From Phycisphaeraceae bacterium (GTDB lineage: Bacteria; Planctomycetota; Phycisphaerae; Phycisphaerales; Phycisphaeraceae), in assembly GCA_029260695.1 (NCBI GenBank), contig JAJDCT010000491.1, positions 1 through 10,826 on the forward strand: 10,826 bases of DNA, in the 5' to 3' direction. Position numbers and translations under genes: made by a program. Position 1 is the stretch's first letter. Every line of letters starts with the position of its first letter. The notes under the pieces are model-generated. The model searched no databases. It had not been told where the DNA came from and was given only the letters and a program-made list of their open reading frames with translations. This document shows positions 1 through 5,148 of the stretch, in pieces.

Positions 1-435
1 ACCCAAATCCTCCATGTACAGCTCGACCACTGGTTTCATTAGGTGTTGTTCTTTGCATTTTCCGGTGATTTGGATTAAATCACCATTCTCAACACTGATT
101 GCGACATAATCATTGAAAAGAAAAGTCTGGTGCATTCTCGCAAATGGGTATTCGATTCCATGTTCGCGAGCGGCATCAATAACAGCACGTATTGTTTGGA
201 GACTCAGTTTCTTCTCTCTACGTATAGCGCGAATTGCCATTGCCTGCACAAAATCCACAAAGCTGACTACGCCCGACTCGCTTTTCGGCATCATCCTTTG
301 TAACGCCGCCTCGCCGGTAGCATTACCATCAATCCATCGACGCAAAGTATCAACGCGCAATCTAGCTAAACGCGCCGCTTGCTCGGGCGTGTAAATCCCG
401 ACATACGGAACCTGGTTAGATGCAGCAGTAATCAC
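1..435 (-). CDS. DUF433-type antitoxin-like protein, C-terminus cut off by window edge
   Basis: A frame starting at GTG 435-433 stays open for 145 codons to the window edge. The product has an N-terminal MerR-like helix-turn-helix stretch (YTPEQAARLARLRVDTLRRW, about residues 15-34), then SFVDFVQAMAIRAIRR, LSLQTIRAVIDAA, YPFAR and ITGK, and reaches VELYMEDLG at the edge. From memory this order matches the long DUF433 proteins, which run to about 220 residues, so roughly a third is missing. Long DUF433 proteins often precede a PIN-like (DUF5615) toxin gene, which would lie left of the window; that partner is inference. No ATG lies between the upstream in-frame stop (465-463) and the GTG. A tiny 18-codon frame from ATG 488 ends in a TGA overlapping the GTG, but it would begin upstream of the predicted transcript start. 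The region is more AT-rich than the genes to the right. Confidence 0.72.
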   Translation of the reverse strand, partial: MITAASNQVPYVGIYTPEQAARLARLRVDTLRRWIDGNATGEAALQRMMPKSESGVVSFVDFVQAMAIRAIRREKKLSLQTIRAVIDAAREHGIEYPFARMHQTFLFNDYVAISVENGDLIQITGKCKEQHLMKPVVELYMEDLG

Positions 436-471
436 GATTCGATAACCCCGTACGGTGGATGTTCAGTATCC

Positions 472-485
472 AGTACTATCGTACT
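472..485. promoter_or_regulatory. Dyad over the -10 box, operator candidate
   Basis: AGTAC-TATC-GTACT is an inverted repeat with perfect 5-base arms that overlaps the -10 box of the DUF433-like gene. Antitoxins with DNA-binding domains commonly repress their own promoters, so an autoregulatory operator fits, but binding is inferred. Confidence 0.4.
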
Positions 486-506
486 CATTTGTTGCACCCC
501 TGTCAA
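478..506 (-). promoter_or_regulatory. Sigma-70-type promoter of the DUF433-like gene
   Basis: On the minus strand TTGACA (506-501) is followed after 17 bases by TACGAT (483-478). The -35 is perfect and the -10 matches four of six. The predicted start near 471 leaves a leader of about 35 bases before the GTG at 435. Confidence 0.6.
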
Positions 507-606
507 GATGTAAATATAGTCCAATAATGGATTTGCGCTAACTCAAGCGCCAACGCGCACTTACAAAAAGGAGCTGATTTTCTCGGACCATAATGATTCA
601 AAGGCA

Positions 607-635
607 TTGACAAAGCATGACCGATCAAGTATAAT
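607..635 (+). promoter_or_regulatory. Perfect consensus promoter of the transposase
   Basis: TTGACA (607-612), 17 bases, TATAAT (630-635): twelve of twelve consensus positions at the optimal spacing. The expected transcript start, about 7 bases past the -10, is at 642-643, which coincides with the ATG at 643. Confidence 0.8.
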
Positions 636-642
636 GGTCAGT

Positions 643-1548
643 ATGAAAAAGCTGACCACTAAGCAGCGAGCCCAAATCGTGTCCTGCCTCGTGGAAGGCT
701 GCTCGATCCGCTCCACGGTTCGCATAACGGGATTCAGCAAGAACACCGTCGCCAAGCTGGTGGTGGATATGGGCGATGCCTGCCGGGAATGGCATGATGA
801 GCATGTCCGAGGCCTGAAAACCGAGCGGGTCCAGGCGGATGAAATCTGGTCCTTTGTCGGGGCCAAGCAGAAAAGCGTTGAGCGGGGTAAGTCGGGCCAC
901 GGCGATGTCTGGACGTGGGTTGCCTTGGATGCGGATACCAAGCTGGCGATTACTTGGCTGGTCGGCGAGCGTGATGGGGGATCGGCCTTTGACTTCATGC
1001 ACGATCTGGCGGGCAGGCTCATCAGCCGTATCCAGTTGACCACTGACGGCCTCGCGTCCTATCTGGACGCGGTCATGGACAATTTCGGCCCCTACGTTGA
1101 TTACGGTCAGTTGGTGAAGCTGTACGGCGACGATCCCCGCCTAAAGAAGAAGTCCCCCAGCGCCCGTTATAGCCCCGGAAAATGCACCGGAGCCAAGCCC
1201 TATGCCCGGCTCGGATGTCCCGATCCCAAGCATATCAGCACGTCCTACGTCGAGCGGCAGAACCTGACCATGCGGATGGGGATGCGGCGCTACACCCGCT
1301 TGACCAACGCTTTCTCTAAGAAGGTGACGAACCACGAGGCCATGACCAGCCTGCACTTTGCCTATTACAACCTCTGTCGGGTCCACCAGACCGTCCGCTG
1401 CACGCCCGCGATGGAAGCCAGGGTATCGGATCACGTCTGGACGCTGGCAGAATTGGTCGGCATCCTCGAAGCCAAGGAAAAGGCCCTGATCGGGACCGAA
1501 GACAACAAGCGTGGCCCCTACAAGAAGTCGGCCGCTGATTCAGACTGA
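643..1548 (+). CDS. IS1-family DDE transposase
   Basis: Predicted 301-residue transposase that would cut and join DNA ends of its element. An N-terminal helix-turn-helix (about residues 14-45, EGCSIRSTVRITGFSKNTV) is followed by a DDE-type core: ADEIWSF with D66, LTTDG with D135 and YVERQNLTMRM with E204, plus the family-typical GDVWTWVALDADTK and TNAFSKK stretches. This matches the longer IS1-like transposases found in many environmental genomes. I chose ATG 643 because homologues begin at a similar MKKLT-like N-terminus and because the in-frame TTG at 607 is itself the -35 box. There is no room for a Shine-Dalgarno in the predicted transcript, so it is probably leaderless. The frame is intact with all three acidic residues, so it may be active. 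Its base composition is nearer the chromosome than its two AT-rich neighbours. Confidence 0.9.
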   Translation: MKKLTTKQRAQIVSCLVEGCSIRSTVRITGFSKNTVAKLVVDMGDACREWHDEHVRGLKTERVQADEIWSFVGAKQKSVERGKSGHGDVWTWVALDADTKLAITWLVGERDGGSAFDFMHDLAGRLISRIQLTTDGLASYLDAVMDNFGPYVDYGQLVKLYGDDPRLKKKSPSARYSPGKCTGAKPYARLGCPDPKHISTSYVERQNLTMRMGMRRYTRLTNAFSKKVTNHEAMTSLHFAYYNLCRVHQTVRCTPAMEARVSDHVWTLAELVGILEAKEKALIGTEDNKRGPYKKSAADSD

Positions 1549-1553
1549 CCCAC

Positions 1554-1573
1554 TACCCGAACCTGAGGTTCCA
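1554..1573. repeat. Short palindrome after the transposase gene
   Basis: GAACCT-G-AGGTTC is a 13-base odd palindrome at 1559-1571, just past the transposase stop. No T-tract follows, so it is not a classical terminator. It could belong to the right end of the insertion element. Confidence 0.35.
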
Positions 1574-1574
1574 C

Positions 1575-1603
1575 TGGACACGGGCACATTGGTAGGCGAT
1601 AAT
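1575..1603 (+). promoter_or_regulatory. Promoter of the two-gene cassette
   Basis: TGGACA (1575-1580), 17 bases, GATAAT (1598-1603): ten of twelve consensus positions. The start would be near 1610, giving a leader of about 38 bases before ATG 1648. If the insertion element really ends at 1603, this promoter lies wholly inside its right end and would drive the cassette from the element. Confidence 0.55.
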
Positions 1604-1619
1604 TGTAAATAACTTAAAT

Positions 1620-1634
1620 TGTGATTTTGTCACA
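1620..1634. promoter_or_regulatory. Leader dyad TGTGA-N5-TCACA, operator candidate
   Basis: Inverted repeat with perfect 5-base arms and a TTTTG spacer, between the predicted transcript start and the ATG at 1648. The half-sites look like CRP sites, but CRP needs a 6-base spacer and normally binds upstream. A more likely role is an operator for a cassette-encoded repressor. Confidence 0.35.
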
Positions 1635-1647
1635 CAGGGATTAGACA

Positions 1648-1824
1648 ATGGCTAGAACGCAGACCACGCCCAAGGTGGTGAGACAATATATGGTCGCCTC
1701 TCACAAGCTACGCAAGGAGTTGGGAGATCCAAAGAAAGCCAGTGCATTTCTTGTTAAAGCTGGTCTAGCCGAAAAGTGCGATTCGGCACCCAACGGTATC
1801 ACGCTCGCCAAGCGATACCGTTGA
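1648..1824 (+). CDS. Small basic protein, putative antitoxin or partner of the next gene
   Basis: A 58-residue frame from ATG 1648 to TGA 1822-1824, too short for many gene finders. An AGGGA at 1637-1641 sits about six bases before the ATG as a good ribosome binding site, and a promoter and dyad lie upstream. The product is basic and probably helical: MARTQTTPKVVRQYM, then LRKELGDPKKASAFLVKAGLAEK, ending LAKRYR. I do not recognise a named family. The AFLVKAGL core and terminal LAKRYR recall small uncharacterised proteins that sit before putative toxin genes, but that is memory, not a search. Its stop overlaps the likely TTG start of the next gene, so the two are translationally coupled. The usual antitoxin-first order suggests it restrains the downstream protein. 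Confidence 0.7.
   Translation: MARTQTTPKVVRQYMVASHKLRKELGDPKKASAFLVKAGLAEKCDSAPNGITLAKRYR
1791..1823 (+). promoter_or_regulatory. RNA hairpin covering the toxin start codon
   Basis: CAACGGTATC (1791-1800) and GATACCGTTG (1814-1823) form a perfect 10-base inverted repeat; GCT (1803-1805) and AGC (1811-1813) can extend the stem inward past a 2-base bulge. The 3' arm contains the TTG (1821-1823) that is the likely start of the next gene and the first two bases of the small gene's stop. A ribosome finishing the small gene would open the stem, so second-gene translation would depend on first-gene translation. Confidence 0.65.
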
Positions 1825-2438
1825 TTGTGGATACGGCAATCCCCTCGTTCATCCTTGGGTATCACGGTTGTGACAAGGGTCTAGCCGAGGATGTATTTGC
1901 GGGGAAAGCGGCCCTTGAATCCAGCAGCAATGATTACGATTGGCTAGGTGACGGAATCTATTTCTGGGAACATAATGCTCAGCGGGCTTACGACTTTGCA
2001 CGCGCTATGTCCAAGCGTCCGCACCCATCCGGCCAGAAAATTAAGACACCCGCAGTAGTCGGAGCAGTAATCAATTTGAGGCATTGTCTGAACCTTTTAG
2101 ATAGCCGACATATCAAGATGGTCAAGCGAGCCCATGCAGACATGGCGGAGACTTTCAGCTTGCTCGACATGGAGATGCCGAAGAACAGCGGCGGGACAGA
2201 CCTGTTTAGTCGAAAATTGGATTGCGCTGTGATACGTATGCTCCATGATACACGCAAGAGGGCTAAACAAGAACCCTTTGGCAGCGTTCGTGCGGCTTTC
2301 TTTGAGGGGGATCGTCTTTACGACAATTCGGGTTTTGCCAGTAAGAATCACATCCAAGTATGTACAAGACAACAGGAACAGATCATTGGTTATTTTCGAC
2401 CTATGAATGAAAAGGGGCGTCCCGTAGATTTCACGTAA
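1821..2438 (+). CDS. Putative ADP-ribosyltransferase-fold toxin
   Basis: Predicted 205-residue protein from TTG 1821. It carries the first two motifs expected of an H-Y-E type ADP-ribosyltransferase fold: GYHGC with H15 and DWLGDGIYFWE with Y47. Further stretches are TPAVVGAVINL (76-86), LDCAVIRMLH (133-142) and a C-terminal NHIQVCTRQQEQIIGYFRP (177-194), where E187 might serve as the third motif; that assignment is unsure. From memory this layout recurs in an uncharacterised bacterial family with the same YHG, DWLGxGxYFWE and gYFrP landmarks. Related DUF3990 proteins share the YHG and GxGxY pattern. No Shine-Dalgarno precedes TTG 1821 or the alternative GTG 1827, which fits coupling to the small gene. 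The in-frame GTG 1776 would add an N-terminus running back through the small gene and is less likely. Target and activity are inferred. Confidence 0.62.
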   Translation: MIVDTAIPSFILGYHGCDKGLAEDVFAGKAALESSSNDYDWLGDGIYFWEHNAQRAYDFARAMSKRPHPSGQKIKTPAVVGAVINLRHCLNLLDSRHIKMVKRAHADMAETFSLLDMEMPKNSGGTDLFSRKLDCAVIRMLHDTRKRAKQEPFGSVRAAFFEGDRLYDNSGFASKNHIQVCTRQQEQIIGYFRPMNEKGRPVDFT

Positions 2439-2454
2439 TCTGTGGGTATTTTTT
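2421..2454 (+). terminator. Intrinsic terminator overlapping the toxin gene end
   Basis: CCCGTAGATT (2421-2430) pairs with AATCTGTGGG (2437-2446) as a 10-base stem with two G-U pairs and a 6-base loop, followed by TATTTTTT (2447-2454). The stem includes the last codons and the TAA stop of the toxin gene, so the cassette carries its own transcription end. Confidence 0.75.
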
Positions 2455-2468
2455 GTATCTTGCGGGAT

Positions 2469-3506
2469 TCATCTGTCCGGCCGATGCTTTTCTGTCTGCG
2501 ATTTAGTCTTTCTTCCCAACGTTATAACTTTCGGGCGCGGCTTAGCTTCGTACTGCTTTATCGCCGAGTGCAACATCTTTTCAACCCGGTCGCGCAACTC
2601 GGGGGGTTTGACCACCACGACCTGGTCGGCGTAGCCGCAGACCCACCAGGCGATCTCGCCCAGGCCGTCGACGGTGAAGGTCATCCGGCATCGGCCGTCT
2701 TCGAGGATCTGGTGTTGTTGGGACTTGTGCCAGAGGACCTCGCTGACGTTGGTGGCGACTTTCTTCGTGAATTCCAGGACGATCTTGTGTTCCTTGCCCT
2801 CGGGGATCAGCCGCCAGGCTGCGCCGAGTTTGTCTTCGATGCGGTAGTTCTCGGGGCGGTCGAACGTTTCGTCGGTGGGTTCGATCTCGATGAAGCGGAC
2901 GAGTTTGAGCATGCGGACCTCGTCGTGGACATCGGTGTAGCCCAGGACGTACCAGGCGCGGTTGACGTAGTGCAGCAGGTACGGGCAGAGCATGGCGTGC
3001 AGGCCGTCGTCATCGACCGGGCTCTGGTAGACGATCCGGCAGGTGCGTCCCTGGTCGATGCAGCGTTGCAGGACGGTGTGGTAGCGGGATTCCAGGTCGC
3101 CAATGGGTGCGGCGTCGGTGGCGACCGAAACATTGGCCATCAATTCGCCACAGGCTTCGCGGATGGGATCGGGGGTGGTAGCGATGAGCTTGTAGATCGC
3201 CGAGAGTGCCGGGCCGACCATGGGTCTGCCTCGCTGGGTCGAGGCGGACTTGCCAAGCAGCATCAGGCCCAGCGTCTCGGGCACGGTGAGGTTGATCGGG
3301 GGGAGGTAGAAGCTCCTGTCGATCCGGTAGCCCTGGGCCCGGTCGTGTTGGTAAGGGACGCCGGCCTCCTGGAGCAGTTTCAGATCGCGGAAAAACGTCC
3401 GCCGACTCACGCCCAATTCGCGCAGCAGCCCCCCGGTGGTGTTTGGCTCATCACGTTGCAAGACCGTGATGAGTCGAAGCAGTCTGTGGACCCGGCCGAC
3501 TCCCAT
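2469..3506 (-). CDS. WYL-domain transcriptional regulator
   Basis: Predicted 345-residue YafY/PafC-type regulator. An N-terminal winged helix-turn-helix (about residues 7-62: VHRLLRLITVLQ, GLLRELGVSRRTFFRDLKLL, GYRID) is followed by a WYL domain (about 145-210, with NRAWYVLGYTD at 182-192 and R-M-LKLVRF) and a C-terminal WCX-like extension (about 240-315, KIVLEF through VVVKPPELRDRVEKML). WYL domains sense ligands, sometimes nucleic acids or nucleotides, and many members regulate defence, DNA damage or metabolic genes. Its gene is the first clearly chromosomal-composition gene right of the accessory segment and converges on the toxin gene. A TACAAT -10 six bases before the ATG suggests leaderless transcription. 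No clear terminator of its own was seen beyond its stop; the terminator in the 2421-2454 stretch belongs to the other strand. Confidence 0.9.
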   Translation of the reverse strand: MGVGRVHRLLRLITVLQRDEPNTTGGLLRELGVSRRTFFRDLKLLQEAGVPYQHDRAQGYRIDRSFYLPPINLTVPETLGLMLLGKSASTQRGRPMVGPALSAIYKLIATTPDPIREACGELMANVSVATDAAPIGDLESRYHTVLQRCIDQGRTCRIVYQSPVDDDGLHAMLCPYLLHYVNRAWYVLGYTDVHDEVRMLKLVRFIEIEPTDETFDRPENYRIEDKLGAAWRLIPEGKEHKIVLEFTKKVATNVSEVLWHKSQQHQILEDGRCRMTFTVDGLGEIAWWVCGYADQVVVVKPPELRDRVEKMLHSAIKQYEAKPRPKVITLGRKTKSQTEKHRPDR

Positions 3507-3512
3507 GGGTTG

Positions 3513-3518
3513 ATTGTA
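3513..3518 (-). promoter_or_regulatory. -10 box of the WYL gene, leaderless start likely
   Basis: TACAAT on the minus strand, five of six consensus bases, ends six bases before ATG 3506. The transcript would begin at or next to the A of the start codon. No good -35 box is visible 16-18 bases upstream (TCGCAA at 17), so the promoter may be weak or activator-dependent. Confidence 0.4.
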
Positions 3519-3582
3519 TGGGGAGTTGCGTTGTCTTGCGATGTTTTTTTGAGCGTTTTATTCGGTGCTGGCGCGTCACCTT

Positions 3583-3607
3583 GGCCCGCGTTTTTAGAGC
3601 GTGGGCC
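3583..3607. repeat. GC-rich hairpin between the WYL and hotdog genes
   Basis: GGCCCGCG (3583-3590) and CGTGGGCC (3600-3607) form an 8-base stem with one G-U pair and a 9-base loop. It lies 88 bases downstream of the hotdog gene stop in transcription order. On the minus strand no U-tract follows; on the plus strand GTTTTCTG follows but no plus gene precedes it. It may still mark the end of the hotdog operon by a Rho-assisted route. Nothing else stands out in 3507-3694. Confidence 0.35.
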
Positions 3608-3694
3608 CGTTTTCTGTTGTCAAAGGGAAGTGGATGGCCCTGCGACCCGCGACACCCACAAAGAAATACTTGCGTTGGCCCGGGTGGGCGGCGT

Positions 3695-4207
3695 TTATTC
3701 GCCAGACTTGAAGCCGGACGCCTCGAGCATTTCCATGAGCTGGCCGGTGAACACGAAGTTGTGTTCGGGGAACTCCAGGCCCGCCATGTTGTGGTCGATG
3801 TGGCTGAACATCAGGGTGATCTCGGCCAGCGGTTTGGTTTCGCCGGTGTTCGGGTCGATCAGCTCGGTCTTGCCGTGGGTCGAGGCGCCGGCCTTAGAAA
3901 AGTTGTCCATCTCGGCGGTGTGGCGGATGGTGTAGCCCGGGCGTGCGGCGTCGGTGAAGACGGCCTTGGTGATCTTCGCGAGGATGACCTTTTCTTTGAA
4001 ATCCCCGGCGTGACCGACCATGATCCCGGCGGTCTGGGCCATCCCCTCGATGATCAGCGTGTTGGGCATCACCGGCATCGCCGGGCGGTTACCCTCGGCG
4101 GGGAAATGGTCGTGCAGGACATCCTCGGCGGCGCTGACGTTCTTGATCGTCACACAGCGCCGGCCGCGCTCAAGCTCCAGGATGCGGTCTATCCAGATCC
4201 AGCGCAT
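3695..4207 (-). CDS. FabZ/FabA-like hotdog-fold dehydratase, atypical
   Basis: Predicted 170-residue single-hotdog protein of the 3-hydroxyacyl-ACP dehydratase type, which removes water from 3-hydroxyacyl chains on acyl carrier protein. The catalytic region shows HDHFP with H34 and NTLIIEGMAQTAG with E54, the His and Glu positions of FabZ. Between them AEGNRPAMPVMPN replaces the compact GxPVxPG of classic FabZ, an insertion of a few residues. A second conserved patch is LMFSHID (132-138). It is somewhat longer than typical FabZ (about 145-155). The gene is the last of a hotdog-ACP-hotdog unit, 104 bases after the carrier gene. Its start has no Shine-Dalgarno; instead a C-rich leader and the base of a 15-base perfect inverted repeat abut the ATG. 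Two different dehydratases beside one carrier suggest a specialised chain pathway or subunits of one complex, rather than housekeeping FabZ alone. Confidence 0.8.
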   Translation of the reverse strand: MRWIWIDRILELERGRRCVTIKNVSAAEDVLHDHFPAEGNRPAMPVMPNTLIIEGMAQTAGIMVGHAGDFKEKVILAKITKAVFTDAARPGYTIRHTAEMDNFSKAGASTHGKTELIDPNTGETKPLAEITLMFSHIDHNMAGLEFPEHNFVFTGQLMEMLEASGFKSGE

Positions 4208-4214
4208 GGGGGGA

Positions 4215-4295
4215 TGGGGTCTAGGGTCTTGGGTTCGGGGGCTAGCGGGAAAAGGCCTTGAATCCGAGTCTTTTCTGACCAGACCCTAGACCCCA
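4215..4295. repeat. 15-base perfect inverted repeat with G-/C-rich heptads
   Basis: TGGGGTCTAGGGTCT (4215-4229) and AGACCCTAGACCCCA (4281-4295) are exact reverse complements around a 51-base loop. The plus-strand stretch 4216-4259 has five G-runs (GGGG, GGG, GGG, GGGGG, GGG) with loops of 3-5 bases and so could also form a G-quadruplex. In the minus-strand transcript the C-rich arm lies seven bases before the ATG of the hotdog gene, preceded by roughly 7-base units (GAACCCA, AGACCCT, AGACCCC, ATCCCCC). It could modulate translation or attenuate transcription between the carrier and hotdog genes. Confidence 0.75.
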
Positions 4296-4311
4296 GGCGC
4301 CGCACCCTGCC

Positions 4312-4689
4312 CTACAGCTTGCCTTGCACGAACTTCACCATCGACTCGACGGTGAAGATGTTGGGGAACTCGTCGACCTGGCGTGACGCGTCGAACTTGT
4401 CGAGGTCGGCGTGGGGCAGTTGCTTGCGCAGCTCGGACATGCCAAGGTCGGTGACCTGGCCGTCCTGAACGTATTGCGGGTCGCTGAGGACGTTGTCGGC
4501 CATCAGCTCGGCCTGGCTTATCTTGATCCCGAAGGCTTTCTCCAAGCGGAAGACGATGTCCAGGTAGTCGATGGACTCGGCTCCCAGGTCCCCGCCGAGG
4601 GTCGCTTGGGGTGTGACTTCGTCTTCGTCGACGCCCAGCGCCTCCTCGAGGACTTCTCTAACCTTCTCGAACACGTCATCATAAGTCAT
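4312..4689 (-). CDS. Acyl carrier protein, extended form
   Basis: Predicted 125-residue carrier that would hold growing acyl chains on a phosphopantetheine arm. The attachment site is DLGAESIDYLD with Ser39, after LGG (31-33), and followed by IVFRLEKAFGIKISQ, the usual helix II recognition region. Classic ACPs have about 78 residues. Here some 45 extra residues (about 66-110, with YVQDGQVTDLGMSELRKQL) lie between helix II/III and the terminal TVESMVKFVQ helix, which still matches the normal ACP end. I chose ATG 4689 for the GGAG ribosome site nine bases upstream and the typical MTYDDVFEKVREVL start. A GTG at 4740 overlapping the previous stop as GTGA gives a longer frame with an un-ACP-like N-terminus. 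It is flanked by two hotdog dehydratase genes on the same strand, which places it in a dedicated fatty acyl or polyketide-like pathway. No ketosynthase or reductase is in the window. Confidence 0.88.
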   Translation of the reverse strand: MTYDDVFEKVREVLEEALGVDEDEVTPQATLGGDLGAESIDYLDIVFRLEKAFGIKISQAELMADNVLSDPQYVQDGQVTDLGMSELRKQLPHADLDKFDASRQVDEFPNIFTVESMVKFVQGKL

Positions 4690-4736
4690 GGTAGATATCT
4701 CCGAACTATACAATCGCCCGATGGATTGGTATCGGG

Positions 4737-5123
4737 TCACGCCGTAGTTAACGGCTCGAGGCGGAACCTGCCTTGGACGGCGACTTGCTCGTCCACTTTG
4801 CCGGTGCCTTGGAAGTCGTAGCCCTCGTCGTCTTGCTTACGGAGGGTGACATGGACTGTCAGGGCCTGTCCGGGACGGACCATATTACCGTAACGCACGT
4901 TCCGTACCTGCGTCACGACCAGCGGTCTGGTAGCCGGATTCTCCTGGCCCGCGACAAAAAGCCTCGCGGCCTGGGCCAGTGCTTCGAGCATCATCACGCC
5001 GGGTAGCACGGGGAAGCCCGGGAAGTGATCCGCCAGGTACTCCTCCGAGGCCGTGACGGTCTTGATACCGGTCAGCGAGTCCTCCTGCCGGTCCAGCACG
5101 CGGTCGATCAATTCAAATCGCAT
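4737..5123 (-). CDS. FabZ-like 3-hydroxyacyl-ACP dehydratase
   Basis: Predicted 128-residue hotdog protein, short for FabZ. It starts MRFELIDRVL and carries the classic block DHFPGFPVLPGVMMLEALAQ with catalytic H33 and E47, followed by VRNVRYGNMVRPGQ (73-86), a normal FabZ strand region that shapes the acyl tunnel. It would dehydrate 3-hydroxyacyl chains carried by the ACP encoded just downstream. A long upstream open stretch exists (to 5534), but it crosses the divergent aminotransferase gene and low-complexity repeats, so ATG 5123 is the start. An AGGG lies some ten bases upstream, a weak ribosome site. Its TGA overlaps a GTG in the carrier frame, consistent with one transcript for both. 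First gene of the hotdog-ACP-hotdog unit. Confidence 0.9.
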   Translation of the reverse strand: MRFELIDRVLDRQEDSLTGIKTVTASEEYLADHFPGFPVLPGVMMLEALAQAARLFVAGQENPATRPLVVTQVRNVRYGNMVRPGQALTVHVTLRKQDDEGYDFQGTGKVDEQVAVQGRFRLEPLTTA

Positions 5124-5148
5124 AGCCGGGCCCTGTGTGAAAGCGGCG

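Larger units (their letters stand above)
517..1603 (+). mobile_element. Putative IS1-type insertion sequence (ends uncertain)
   Basis: The transposase gene is flanked by an 8-base direct repeat, TGTAAATA, at 509-516 and 1604-1611. IS1-family elements typically make 8-9 base target duplications, so this could mark the insertion. However, the implied ends (starting TAGTCCAAT on the left and, on the complement, ATTATCGCCTACCAAT on the right) share only a short CCAAT core and no convincing terminal inverted repeat. An AT-rich 8-base match can arise by chance. Treat the boundaries as a hypothesis; the transposase itself is solid. Confidence 0.3.

Noticed and set aside
113..394. 93-residue plus-strand frame at the left end
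   Set aside because: Lies opposite the DUF433-like frame, which has recognisable motifs, a promoter and an operator-like dyad.
607..642. TTG start at 607 for the transposase
   Set aside because: The TTG is the -35 box of the perfect promoter, so it cannot be in the transcript; ATG 643 fits the family N-terminus.
561..1043. 160-residue minus-strand frame across the transposase promoter
   Set aside because: Shadow of the transposase gene; no ribosome site or motif.
1620..1634. CRP site
   Set aside because: Spacer is five bases rather than six and the site lies downstream of the predicted transcript start.
1776..1820. GTG 1776 as start of the toxin-like gene
   Set aside because: It would overlap the small gene by 49 bases, lacks a ribosome site and adds residues that look unlike a domain; TTG 1821 overlapping the small gene's stop is better placed.
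2442..3935. 497-residue open frame on the plus strand
   Set aside because: It lies opposite the WYL gene and part of the hotdog gene, both with clear family motifs. The product has no recognisable domain and the low-stop composition expected of an antisense frame in GC-rich coding DNA.
4690..4740. GTG 4740 as start of the carrier protein, with GTGA overlap
   Set aside because: The extra 17 residues do not resemble an ACP N-terminus, while ATG 4689 has a GGAG site and the typical helix I beginning. Translational coupling through the overlap remains possible.
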